From Lichenostomus cassidix (lineage: Eukaryota > Chordata > Aves > Passeriformes > Meliphagidae): a stretch of DNA of 64,000 nucleotides. Made by a program: the position numbers and the translations under genes. The stretch covers positions 65,128,565 through 65,192,564 of the forward strand of contig CM039211.1 of NCBI GenBank assembly GCA_008360975.2, written 5' to 3'. Positions 26,128-36,898 of the stretch are shown piece after piece. Under the pieces are notes generated by a model, which saw only the letters and a list, made by a program, of their open reading frames with translations, searched no databases and was not told the origin of the DNA. Each line of letters starts with the position of its first letter. The stretch's first letter is position 1.

Positions 26128-26170
26128 AGACGTGGGAAACTGAGGCACAGAATGGTGAAATTACTTGTTT
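26128..26170 (-). mobile_element. MIR-like ancient SINE remnant
   Basis: The + strand contains GAAACTGAGGCACAGA, which is identical to the reverse complement of the conserved MIR core. The flanking bases continue with partial agreement toward the MIR segment that ends in an ACTTG motif (here ATTACTTG). MIR elements were active before the mammal-bird split and survive only as rare fragments in birds. The match is short, so a chance or convergent origin is possible. Confidence 0.45.
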
Positions 26171-26749
26171 AAATATTGCCTGTGGGAAGGGTAAAAATAG
26201 AAGTGTGTTGCTCAAATCTTACACCCCTTTATTACTCCCGTACTGGTCTAACAGAGGAGTTACAGTTTGTTACCTGCATATCCCTGGCTTTTCTGGCTGC
26301 AATGATATACAAGTACAATCTGTTGCTCACATTTCCTTGATATTCCTGACTGCCAAAACAAGGTCATTTATACTGCAGGTGAAAGTGCTAGAAAGGGTGA
26401 TTTGCACACCCTCACATCCCTGGAGCTTTTAGTACTTGTAGGAAGCTATGTGGTGATCAAAGCCAATGCATCTGCTGAACACTTTGCAAAGGCACGGTCG
26501 CTTTGCAGGTTTGCTCCCCTGGTCCCAAGCAGTTTAACCGTGAAAACAGGATATGGTACAACGGCCAGACCTGATGCGCTGCTTTATCAGAGTCTGCTGT
26601 CATCAATCTCGGTCTTTATGAATGGTGGGGAAGTGGCAGCTGTACACAAGGATAAACAGCCGTCGCAGCAGAGATGCTTTGAACTGCTCTGTTCCTCTGG
26701 GGAAGAGATTTGAGATAAAGCCGAATCTGGAAAGCATCAGTGATGGTGC
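26171..26749. other. proximal upstream region of CCBE1
   Basis: Transitional sequence of rising CpG content between AT-rich intergenic DNA and the CpG island. No TATA box at an obvious position and no transposon were recognised. An ATG at 26622 opens a reading frame that stays open through the island into CCBE1 exon 1 (see findings). Confidence 0.5.
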
Positions 26750-26945
26750 ACCGAGAGCCGCTGATCACCTCGGCCGCTTAGGACTTTTCCACCACTTTCC
26801 GGCCCCTTCACTCTGGGTCGGGCACCCTCCTCCCCCTCTTTCCCGTGCTGTCCGCAGCCGGGGGGCTCGGGAGTGGAGCGTGGCTTGGGGGGGCTGTGTG
26901 TTGATGCCCACTTGCTCCCACCGCACATGTGCCGCGACCCTGCCA

Positions 26946-27025
26946 CATCTGGACGCCGCCCCGCCGCGGGGCAGCATCTGCCGGCACATCTGGGCTCGCG
27001 CGGCCCCTCCCCGCGGGCACATCTG
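26946..27025 (+). promoter_or_regulatory. cluster of four CATCTG E-boxes
   Basis: Four copies of CATCTG lie at 26946-26951, 26975-26980, 26987-26992 and 27020-27025, three of them inside a longer CACATCTG. They are interleaved with CCGCGG motifs, giving the look of a degenerate short tandem duplication 110-190 bp upstream of the start codon. E-boxes bind bHLH factors; which ones, if any, cannot be told. The cluster may lie in the promoter or in the 5' UTR depending on the start site. Confidence 0.5.
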
Positions 27026-27137
27026 TCGGCGGCGGGGGGCGGCCCCGCGGCGGGGCGGGAGGAGCGCGGGTCGGCGCAGCCCCGCCGCCGGCCGGGGCGG
27101 GCAGAGCCGGCGCGGCGCGGAGGGGAGCGGCGGCCCG

Positions 27138-27238
27138 ATGGGGCGGCCGGCCGGCAGCCTGGCCCCGCTCCTGCTGCTGCTGCTCCTGGCGCTGGGACAT
27201 GCCTGGACCTACCGGGAGGAGCCGCAGGACGGCGACAG
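27138..27238 (+). CDS. CCBE1: CCBE1 coding exon 1 (signal peptide)
   Basis: Encodes the first 33 codons plus two bases of collagen and calcium-binding EGF domain-containing protein 1. CCBE1 is secreted into the extracellular matrix and promotes ADAMTS3-dependent maturation of VEGF-C, and so lymphatic vessel growth. The peptide begins [10 protein letters not shown], runs through seven consecutive leucines (residues 11-17, a classic signal-peptide core), then [15 protein letters not shown]. The stretch around LGH-WTYREEP-DGD is nearly identical to mammalian CCBE1. Signal cleavage is likely just after residues 20-22, before WTY. The exon ends AG|GTGGGT, a good splice donor, in phase 2, so Arg34 is split across the intron. 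I chose the ATG at 27138 because it directly precedes the hydrophobic core; the context has C at -3 and G at +4, so is only moderate. The frame is also open upstream to an ATG at 26622, and human CCBE1 starts about ten residues earlier, so the true start could be further 5'. The untranslated part of the exon is not delimited. Confidence 0.93.
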
Positions 27239-27353
27239 GTGGGTGTTGCGATAGCGAGGCTGCTTCTGTGCGTTTCCTCCCCATCCACTACCTTCTTTCT
27301 CTTTTTCCTACCTTATGGTTTTTTCCCTAATACTCCGACTCCCCTCCTTGCAG
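27239..27353 (+). other. CCBE1: CCBE1 intron 1 (115 bp)
   Basis: Very short phase-2 intron with donor GTGGGT and acceptor CTTGCAG, preceded by a pyrimidine-rich tract (about 27285-27350). Joining the flanking exons restores an AGG codon (Arg34) and a peptide collinear with known CCBE1, which supports both splice sites. Confidence 0.92.
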
Positions 27354-27434
27354 GGAGGTTTGCTCCGAGAACAAAATCGCCACCACCCGCTACCCCTGCC
27401 TGAAACCCACGGGCGAGCTCACCACCTGCTTCAG
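27354..27434 (+). CDS. CCBE1: CCBE1 coding exon 2 (start of mature protein)
   Basis: An 81-bp exon bounded by acceptor TTGCAG and donor AG|GTGAGC, phase 2 at both ends, adding residues 34-61. The peptide [15 protein letters not shown] followed by [11 protein letters not shown] closely matches the mammalian CCBE1 sequence after the signal peptide. Cysteines at residues 37, 49 and 59 begin the cysteine-rich N-terminal region, which continues into the next exon; the EGF-like, calcium-binding EGF and collagen-like segments are outside this window. Because the exon length is a multiple of three, skipping it would keep the frame, but exon 1 would then join exon 3 and lose three conserved cysteines. 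The very short size means ordinary ORF scans would miss it. Identification rests on direct similarity to the family and is strong; partial gene only. Confidence 0.95.
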
Positions 27435-30400
27435 GTGAGCGCCGCGGCCGCGGAGGACAGGGGAAGAGGGGGCGCGGGGCACACGCGTGTCCGCGGCTGG
27501 GGGCTCGCTGCCCGCGGGGAAGGCAGCGGCGGACACACGCGTGTTGGTGTCAGGCGCAGGGACGACAGCTGTGGCAGCTGTTTGTCTCCCCCCGCTCTGT
27601 GCAAGCCCACCCCGGCATGCCGACTGCAGGTAACTTGGTCACATCCCTCCCGCGTTCGGCATCTCCCCTGGCAAGTCCTGCAGTTGTCCCAGGGAAGGGT
27701 TTCAGCAACTCGCTGCAAACGTCATCTCCGAGACATCGCTGGAGAGGGTGCGTGTGGTTCTCGTTGCGATATCCTAGCCACCGACAGTTTTTGACACGGC
27801 GAGAAAGGCTTCCTCTGACCTGGGTGTCCAGGAGTACATTGGAGCTACAGCTGCATCAGTTGCAGGATAATCAGTGAGATGGACCGGATTTATGCCACAC
27901 AAAAGACATCTTAACTTAGGTAGATGAATCATACCCTCAGAGTGACTAACTTCTTCAGCAACCAGCTCTGGGGGACAAATTTGGCAGAGGCCTCTCAAAT
28001 TAAGTAAGATGAATCTAATAATGAGTTTTCATTTCTCAGCTGTGTGTTTGAGAAACATCATCTGTTTCAATGATGACAGCTGTCCAGAACAGTTGACAGT
28101 GGATGTGCTTTTTTGAAGAGCTGTACACAAAGTGCGAGCACACACGTATCCCTGTCCTGATGCCCTTGGGTTAGCCCCATCCCCACAAACAAGATGTTTC
28201 ATGGATGAAAGCTGTTTCTTGTGAGAGGTTGCATTGTGGAGGCAACTGTGCTCTGCCTGTGTGTGTATGCTTGCATGTGGCAGGGAGCCACTTATGTATA
28301 CCAAAAATACGATAACGCATGTAGAAAGTGTTACAGAGATTGTCCGTTTCTTCTCTTCTATTTGGCATGAGTTCCAAAGAGCTGCAGACACACGGTGCAG
28401 CAGTGTTGTCCCTCTCCCATGCTGTCAGGGCTGCCCTCCAGCAGCCACAGGCACCTGGGACAGTGTCCTGCCCAGTTCTTGGCAGCATTAACTTCGTCGC
28501 CGTCTCTGGGAAGTGCTCTGCAGGGAATGGAGACCACCCTTTCCTACTTCCCTTATCTTCTCTCTGTCCCTGTCCCTGTGAAGTTGAGGCAAAGCCCTCC
28601 TACAAGCAGCTCTGTATCACCCAGTGGCAACACCTTTTGGAGAGGGACAGTTTTGCAGGGGAGGTGTTGCAGGTACTTGGTTGAACCTGCAGCATTTCTG
28701 TGGTTTGAGAGCAGAGCACTGGGGTGGACAAGGTTGTGTTGAGTGGAGAGCTACTGAATGAAGAAGCTGGAGTGGGAGCACATAAAGTAGCACACACATG
28801 GCCATCCTGCTCCATAGTGCATGTCCCAAAATCCATCTGAGGAAAGTGGTTCTGCTTTGTGTGTGATGGAAGAGGACTACATAAGCTCCACTGTCTGCTG
28901 TGGACTGCTGTGCAAAGAAAGGGGGACTCTGTCCAGCTGCCAAGTCCCACTTGTGTTTTCTTTCATCCTCCCTGAGGTATTTCTGACCTTTGGGCTCTGG
29001 CTGTGATGAACCTCCCTCCCTCCCCAGCTTTCCCTCTGCACAGCCCCAAGTGATATTTACTGTCCCAAACCACCACAGTCTGTGTGAATGAGCATTTCCA
29101 AATTACTCCATTGCACTCTTGGCTATTTTACTTCAAACCTTTTCTGTATCTATGACTGCTAGGTATGCCTTGCTTTAGAAAAGAAAATATTCCATTTCTT
29201 TGTAATCACATATTTTCAAGGTTGAACCTTTAAGGTCGAGCAAGGGTTCCATTCCCCACCCCGTGAGGTCTGTTTTGTGATGTCCACGTGCCCAAGAGCG
29301 CGGTAGCATCTCTGAGGGGGAGATGTGTGGCTCAGCAGGGCAGCACTGCACAGAGCACAAACGTGTGCTGCAGTTGCTGGCAGTCCTGCCCCTCTGAGCT
29401 GTGCCACACTCTGGCACAGACCAGCAGCATCAGCCACCTGAGGTGCTGAACCCCAGGAGCAGAGCAGCATCCCCACTGCTCCTGGTGGCAAGGTGTGCTC
29501 CCAGCAGGCAGGTGGGATTACCCTTGGCAGAACACATTTTAATGTAAGATTCATTAATATTTTGAGGTTGAGGTTGTTAACAAGACGACAGGAAACTTGC
29601 AAGTGTTGACTAATCCCGTGGTGCCTCAAGGCAGATTTTGCTTCATAGGACATTCATGAGCTTAAGGATTCAGTTTTCATCTCTGGAATGACAACCAGCA
29701 CTTAAAGAACTTCAGCTTTCTGGAAACTCAGCTGTGGCTTTAAGGAGCTTTCACTCCAGGTTTCAGATGACCTTGATTGTGATGTTCTAGAATTTATTCT
29801 TACCACACTTCATTTTTTATCTTCTTAGACATCTTTTTTCACAGCATTTCTTAATGACAATAATTATGTAATTTATATGCATTGTTAGAGGTAGATAAAG
29901 GGATAGTTAATGTCAGCTTCTATTTACTCTTAGCAGGCACACCTAACTTCTTTTCTAGGTTAAAGTACCTTTTGTGTAGAAATTATACAAACTGACACAA
30001 AATTTATCTTATGTCATAACACATCAGGCGTAAGGCAGCATGCACCACTACTGATGATCTGTTGTGCAATCAGTTGAATAAAAAAAGGAATACATATGAA
30101 GTTAGACATCAAAATTCCTGACAAAATTCTTGATGAAAAGGATTTAATCCTTTTATTCCTCCTGCTGGAATTTGTAATGAAAATCAGCATGTTTTCAAGC
30201 GCTTCAATAAAAATAGCATCTTTTCATCACAAAAAACATTTCTTGATTTTCTGTTTTTTTAACCAGATTTACTCATGATTAAAGATGATCCAAGTGAAGG
30301 GCCAAGCCAGAAGTGGGGCCAAGCACAGAGAATATACTGGCATTTTTCCCCGTGGTCATAGCAACCACATACACAATCAGATGTATTTTCTTCTTTTGAA

Positions 30401-33400
30401 TGTGTGCAGTCTGGCCCTTGGTTTAGTTTGATTTGTATTTTTTTTTCTACATATCCTCTGTATTTGTTTTCATAAGAGTACAGAGGAACAGATGCAAAAA
30501 GCAGAGGGAGCTTATACAAAACCTTTTCTGTGGAAATCTCACTTAAACTCTTGTATATAAATGCACAAAGTACCCAGTACTAATGTCCCCATCAGGTAGG
30601 TATGGAGAAGAATTTCTGCAGATATGTTGATGTGGCATGGTCCAGTAAGACTTTGAATTCCTACTGTATGCAAAACTTCATCAAATTTTAAGAAATTTGG
30701 GCAGCATGAGAATATGAAGCCCCAGTCTCTTTTTACTGTCGTCTGCTATTTGGATATGATGTTAACTTGTTTCACTCTCAGACAGACTTCTAAGCACTCT
30801 GTTGACATGAAAAATTACACGAATGTTGCAGTTTTCTCCAGTGCCTGTGACAATTCATTTTTGTGCATCCTTGCAGCAGTCCTTTTTATTATAGTCCTCC
30901 CTTCATTTTCTTTTCAAACAGTGCTACTGTACATTGTTGCTCTGGTCCAGGAGGAAAAGCAGCATCTGGAACAGGCATCCCCTTGCTTCATCCTGATTGT
31001 GTAGCTGCATTCCCGTAAGGGAGTAGTAGTGATGTCACTTCCAAATTCAGGAGGATCAGTGTCTAATCTGGTACAGTTTATTAATTGAAGCTGCTCCCTT
31101 TTTTTTTAAACCAGCAAACTTGATCATCTCAGTAACTGTTGTATGTATTTAGGAGAGCTAAATATTTTATTCAATTAGAATGCAGAGAGTGTAGTGAAAA
31201 TTATTTAGAAAGGCAACATACAGACTCGACATTAGAAACATTTGCTAGTGGGAACTGTTACAAGTTGTAGGAACATTCAAGCATGAAACATAGGAAAATG
31301 AGAATATTTTTATCCCCAGACTGTGCCCATCTCTTTGCCTATTAGACACTTAAATATTGCTGTAAGTTGATGTGAAAGAAATTTTGCTACTACTCAGAAA
31401 ATTTTTATAAGTTAAATTAAGTTAAATTAAGGAAACCAGAATTAATAAATCAGGCAGATTAAAATTTGGACCTGGATCTGCATAGTCTGGAAGAACATTT
31501 TAATATTTGCCTTAATGGGCTAAGGGAAGGTTTGGGTTTGTTCTTTTTTTATTCAGATGAAACTGTTAGTCTAAATTCATCAACAAAACAGATTTTTTTA
31601 AACTAATAGACTATTGACATGATAAGAGAAATTATCCATCTTTCTCTGACATCACCGTAAGTATTGTCCTGCAATTTTTTGCTGAAAATTAAGCATGCAA
31701 GGGCATGTTATACCCTAATCTTTTGTGTATAAGGATGGAGACTGCTCCTGGTCCTTCCTACTGAGGGACCAGTGAAGAGTAAGAAGTTTAGAATTAGGGT
31801 GCTGAGCAGAGCAATCCTAGCTAATGGTGGTCAAATCTTGGTAAAGATAAACCAATCTTTAGGTATATCTCCAAATAAGCCCCATGTTGTGGCCCTTAAG
31901 TCTTGGCTTAGAATTTAATCTGTAACTTTTTCTTTTAGTATTTTGCAAGCAAAAGGTCTATTAAATAGGGTGAACACATTTCAGTGTAGGTTGCCAGCTT
32001 CTTCATATGATAACTAGCAGCTACAGGTATTTTGTATTTTGCATAGGCCCTCCCAGCATTCCAGATTTCTATAATTCTACTGTAAAAAGTTGTTCTACAC
32101 TTCATAACAAAAAGACAATTCAAATGCATTGTGAAAGAGAATGCCTGTATATTTATACCCCACTTAGTTCTGATGCTAAACAGAGATCACATGCCTGAAA
32201 AAGCATTTCTTTTTACCCTCTTGAATGCTGATACTGCTGGTGAAGCCTACTATTTTTATAGATTGTATCATTTTGCACATCCTTAAAAGATAAAAGTAAT
32301 TGCAAATAAGTTGGATTGTGGCTGTTTCACAAAGAGCAGCACTTTCACTAATATGCCCTTGGGGACCATATGCAATTCCTGGTTCCCAGATACTCTGCAA
32401 GCTTGTAGCAGAGCTTTCCAACATGAGAAAAAAATTGCTGTATGTTGTTTTGGAGCTTTCAGCTGAAGTAAGTAGGGATAACATTCAGTCGTCTTATCTT
32501 CTAACTTTACTTTTCATAAATTTCTTTTTTATAGTTGCTATTGCATTTCCTCTCTGAAGTTTTGCTGACTCTTCCATATCATTGAAAGAGCCCCAGCTGA
32601 TATATTATAATATAATAGCTAAACAAGAAACTATTCTGATTAGAGCAAAGTACTGCCTAATCTCCAGTTATCTTGCAGGGAAATGCACTCCATGGTGGAA
32701 TTTTGCTGAAAATTTAAAAGAGAACGTGATTTCAAATTTTGTTTCAGTTTTCGAAAACTAAGCCTAGAGAATATACATATATATATACATTTTTTAAAAA
32801 AATCTTCCAGTGAATTGCCATCATGGGTAGAATTTTGTACATATTTGTAAATACAATTTTCTTCAATACACTACACTTTTACAAAGCAGTGTATGCTACA
32901 ATGGTGTCAAGACATTTTCTTAGCTTTTGTAGGGTTTTTTTGTCACTATGGCTTTGGAAGCAGCACCTTCAAGTTCTTGTGATTCTGACTGCGTTCAGTC
33001 CTGAGTTTCATTCACTTTCCTTTGCTGTTATTGCCAAAGGAACGGATTGCTCACAGCTACTGAGACACATTGTGAAATATCTGCTGGTTAAGGGTAGCAC
33101 CAACACCACACAATTGTCTGTAGGCTTCCATAGCACATTTGGGTGGCCATGACTTTCTGTGTCACTTTTCTGTCTCAGGTGCTAAGGACAAGAAACTTAA
33201 TTTTGGATTTTGGTGATGTTAGGGATACCTAAGATCCCAGCAGATGTGGATGCCCCTGGCTGCAGCAGAGACTCCTGCAGCAAAACTTGGTGTTCCCGTG
33301 GGTTTCCTCTGCAGTGTCTCCTCTGAACAGCGAGTTCCCTCCAAAATGAAACAATTTAATTAATGGTCTTTAAGAATGTTGCATAATTACTGTGAGTGGT

Positions 33401-36400
33401 GCTCTCAGGTAGGATGTGCTAATTAAAGGATGAGGTCAGGCAAGTGGTCGTTCACGTAGTCCAGGAGTTTTTGATGTTCACATCAAAGCAGTTTGGAGAA
33501 TTTTAGAACTAGCAAGCTGAGAGCTTTATGATAAGTGCCCTGCTTGGTGGTTTGATTGATAATGAAACCCAGGTGCTTTGCATTATGGTTTTCATCTACA
33601 GAATATAGGGTTAAATATGAACTGACTTTCCTGGCCGTGTCGTCTAGCTCAGAGACTCCAGACTAACAAAATAGTAGCCCCAGGGCCTCCCATGGCTGAT
33701 ACGAAATAGGTAATAAAAATAGGCCGCCAAAGGGAACATGACGTTTGTAATTATCCTAAGTATTGTATATGCTCCCTAAGGTCAGGCTGTTTTGTCCTTA
33801 AAAAAGTGATTGTAGTCTCTCCTGCTAACAGCAGGATGTTATTAATACTTGTATTACTGCTCCCATTGTGGTAGACACCCATTGAGCTGAGTTGTGCTGT
33901 ACTGATTGCAGACAAAATAGGCAAGAGAGAAAAGGCAGGAATGGAAGGATAAAGATATGGAGCAGCAATGAGGAGAAAGGACAGAATCACCCGGGGCATG
34001 GAGCAAGCAGAAAAAAGAATTGATAGAGCCATAAAAAGAGAAAAATTCCATCTTGGTGGTGGTTTGTGTGACAGATACATGTGTGACAGATACATGTGTG
34101 ACAGAACGGAGGTAATCGCTCCCCAAAGAAGTATAATTTAAATGCTTCCAGGCTTCTATTTAAGTTGAAACCATGAAAACAAAGCATCAGCCAAAATCAG
34201 AGAAAAACCCACACACATGCACCCCAGGGAGGATTCCTGTTCTCCCAACTACACTTGGAGCTAAACTACAAGTGCTGATGCATCTTCCCTTGACAGCCTC
34301 TCCCCTTCCTTCCTTCCTCAGTCTGGAAAATCTCTCTCCCTCTCTGTCCCTCTCTGTAAAGTGTGTCTCTGTGCAAGGGCAGGAGGGACAACTTACAGGC
34401 AGATATTTCAATTTCCCTTACAGTCTAGCTCAGTTCAGATTGCCTGTGCTCCTTGTCACAACAAAGAGTTGTTGGGAAGTAGCTGAGCATGAAATAGTTA
34501 AACTATTATTGGGAAAGTAGATCAGGCTTGCTAAAGATCCCAGGTAATATGGGATTGCCTGTATTCTGCTGTGAAAACCATTGCCCTGAATGAAGAACAT
34601 ATGAGCAACAGGTTTTTGAGACCTCTGCTGTGCTGGTATGTTCTTCTGTCGCTGTGTGTTTGGAAGGGAACTTACTGTGTGTGAGGAACCAGGTCACACA
34701 AAAGAGGTATGTGGGAGATGCCTCATGCTGATTTACAGATAAGCAGTTGCCCTGTACCTGGGATATATCTCATTTCAGATTGCACTTACTCTTGTGCCAT
34801 GCTGGTCATTTGGGGCATGTGGGTCATTTGGGTTTTATTGAGATTGTGCTGAATGCTCACCATCTTGAGTTTAATCTTTTCATTTTGCCTCTACTGCAGT
34901 GCCCTGAGTCCTGAGATGGTTTTTGGTTTTTTGAGTGTTCAGTACCCCCATGTTACTCCAGCTGTAGCTGCTGGGGATGGCACAGGGCTTTGTCATGAGT
35001 CAGTGACAGAGACATCTTCTCTGGAGACCTTGTTTTGCTTACATCTCATACAGACCCACATGGGTCACTCCAGGGTTCCTCTTTTTAATTGTGCCTACCA
35101 TCCCAAACAAGTTGAGCTGACTTTGATTTGCAGTAAAATAAAGCTTTCCCCAAAGCCTGCTCAGATTTTTTTTTCTCTGTGTTGTCTATTTTGTTGTTGT
35201 AAACTAACAGTAGCAAATGTCACTCTGCTGCTCAACTTTGCCATTTCTTCTATGTGGTTCCAATTGTAAGAAACAATGGAAAGCAGAATCCATACAGTGC
35301 TGACTTAATTTCTTCTTGGCCTAGTAAAAGAAAGCAATTTGTTTGCATCTCCTCAAGAGTAGCTCTATTTAACAGCTGAGGAGAAAAACAATTTCAGTTT
35401 TAGACAGTAATCTCAGAGCTTAGTATTGGAAAATCCTTCTCCCTTAAAGAGTGTTTTCTATTGTGTTGTGTTGATTTCATTGTTGATCCTGGTTCAAAAA
35501 ATTTAGGGCAAGACCATCAAGCATTTAGCATACATCCAGCTATTAAAAATAAGTTCTTCTGAGTTTCTCTGTTAGTTTCAAGTTCTAACCACATTCTTTT
35601 TCATTGTTGATCTATTCAGTAATTGAAATTAGGTGAAATACACAGGGTTTGTATTAACTGTATTAATTTTAGCGGCCACTCTGTAGTAAGCACGCATTAA
35701 ACAGAATTTTTCTCCATCCTTTTTGAATGGGCTGGGAGACAAAGTGGTGCATACACAGTGTTTTAAGTGGGAAAGAGAGGCAAAATCTAAGCTATAATAC
35801 GAGCTTTTAAATGGATTGTTCTTGGAAAATGAATAAGCTTGTTATAGGTCAGAGGCAAGTTATTGTAGAGTGTGAGTTTGGAGAAATACAAGACAGTATT
35901 CATAGGGCTAGCAAGTGTATTATTTCTCTTTCTATGGAGAAATTACTGGTGCACAGCTTCCAGTGTAAAACTGCAGTGTTCATGATGGCTTCATCGTCTT
36001 ATTATCAGCCCTTGAGGACGGAGGTTGACCACCCAATTCTCTGTAACAAGGTGTGCAAGTCAAAGAAGTTACATTGTTCAATCTTCAAAATGGGTGAAGA
36101 AACACATTAAGTATTATCATAATATTTCATGAGAAATAGATAAATGCTCAAAAAGTGAAAGTACCCCCAGAAAAAAGTGGGCTCAGAATCTTTTTATTAA
36201 GAGAGAGCAAATAACTTTATTGGATACATGTTTTCATTGTAAATAACTTCTTGCCCAGAGCTCCAATGTCTCTGTGGAATGTGAATATTTCTGTGATCAC
36301 ATTGAATACATTTAATGTATGTTGTAAATTGGACATCTTGCCTATTCAATCAATTGTTATTATCATACTCAATTTTCACTAAAGAGTTTATTATCATAGC

Positions 36401-36898
36401 TGCACCAAAATAGTGGTGTTGTTTCCTAAACATTGCTCCCTGGAATTGTGACAAAACCCCTTAGTTTAGAGATTATTGCCTTGGAGAGTTGAAACAAAAA
36501 TAGCCAAAGGGAAAATTATTTAATCTTTAAAACAGCATCTGTGGGAAGAGGAAAAAAAACAGGTGAAAACAGGGTTGAGGGTCTTTGGTAGTTCTAAGTG
36601 GTTGAGAAGTGGAGAGTGAGAAAGAGCCTTGAGGGACCAGGACTAAAGCTACTGTCTGGTAAATGCTTAATCTTACTGGGAATATGTGCTTTTAAATGCA
36701 GCTTCCAAAGGCAGGAGTAAGGAGAAGTCGCTGACAGACAATCCTGGCAGTCTGGGTTGATCTCTGGCTGCTGCTTGCAGCTCTGTAGCATGACCAACCC
36801 AGGTTTTGATCTGCACAGTGGCCTGGATAGTCTACAGACAGGTAGTGCCTCAGACTGACTCTTGTGGTGTCTCAGATGTTGACTTCTTGATATGTTAC
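27435..36898 (+). other. CCBE1: CCBE1 intron 2, first part
   Basis: Begins with the GTGAGC donor and is GC-rich for about 150 bp, then becomes ordinary AT-rich intronic DNA. No exon with the expected continuation of CCBE1 (a Cys-Cys-containing, EGF-leading segment in phase 2) was found. A 15-bp tandem repeat lies at 34066-34104. All open frames appear to be chance. The interval about 33340-33740 is non-repetitive and motif-rich and is flagged in the findings. Confidence 0.75.
34066..34104. repeat. 15-bp tandem repeat, 2.6 copies
   Basis: Unit GTGTGACAGATACAT is present exactly at 34066-34080 and 34081-34095, followed by a nine-base partial copy to 34104. It is likely a polymorphic minisatellite. 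Confidence 0.9.

Larger units (their letters stand above)
26750..27580. promoter_or_regulatory. CCBE1: CpG island / CCBE1 promoter and first exons
   Basis: An abrupt block of very high G+C and dense CpG, the only one in the window, spans the start of CCBE1. It holds GC boxes (GGGGCGGG) at 27052-27059 and 27094-27101 and an E2F-like TTTCCCGT at 26839-26846. A CATGTG E-box sits at 26926-26931, and CATCTG E-boxes start at 26946, 26975, 26987 and 27020. Three CCGCGG motifs recur at 26964, 27011 and 27045. No TATA box is evident, consistent with a CpG-island promoter with dispersed starts. The transcription start cannot be fixed from sequence alone, but must precede 27138. Such islands often fire in both directions, but nothing here proves an upstream antisense RNA. 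Confidence 0.85.

Noticed and set aside
1..26700. An upstream neighbour gene such as the small PMAIP1, adjacent to CCBE1 in mammals
   Set aside because: No BH3-like peptide or other exon was recognised. The gene may be further upstream or absent.
26737..27288. 183- and 158-codon antisense open frames over the CpG island
   Set aside because: GC-rich DNA is poor in stop codons, and the composition (Arg, Pro, Ala, Gly) is what the CpG island dictates. The + strand explanation (CCBE1) is far stronger.
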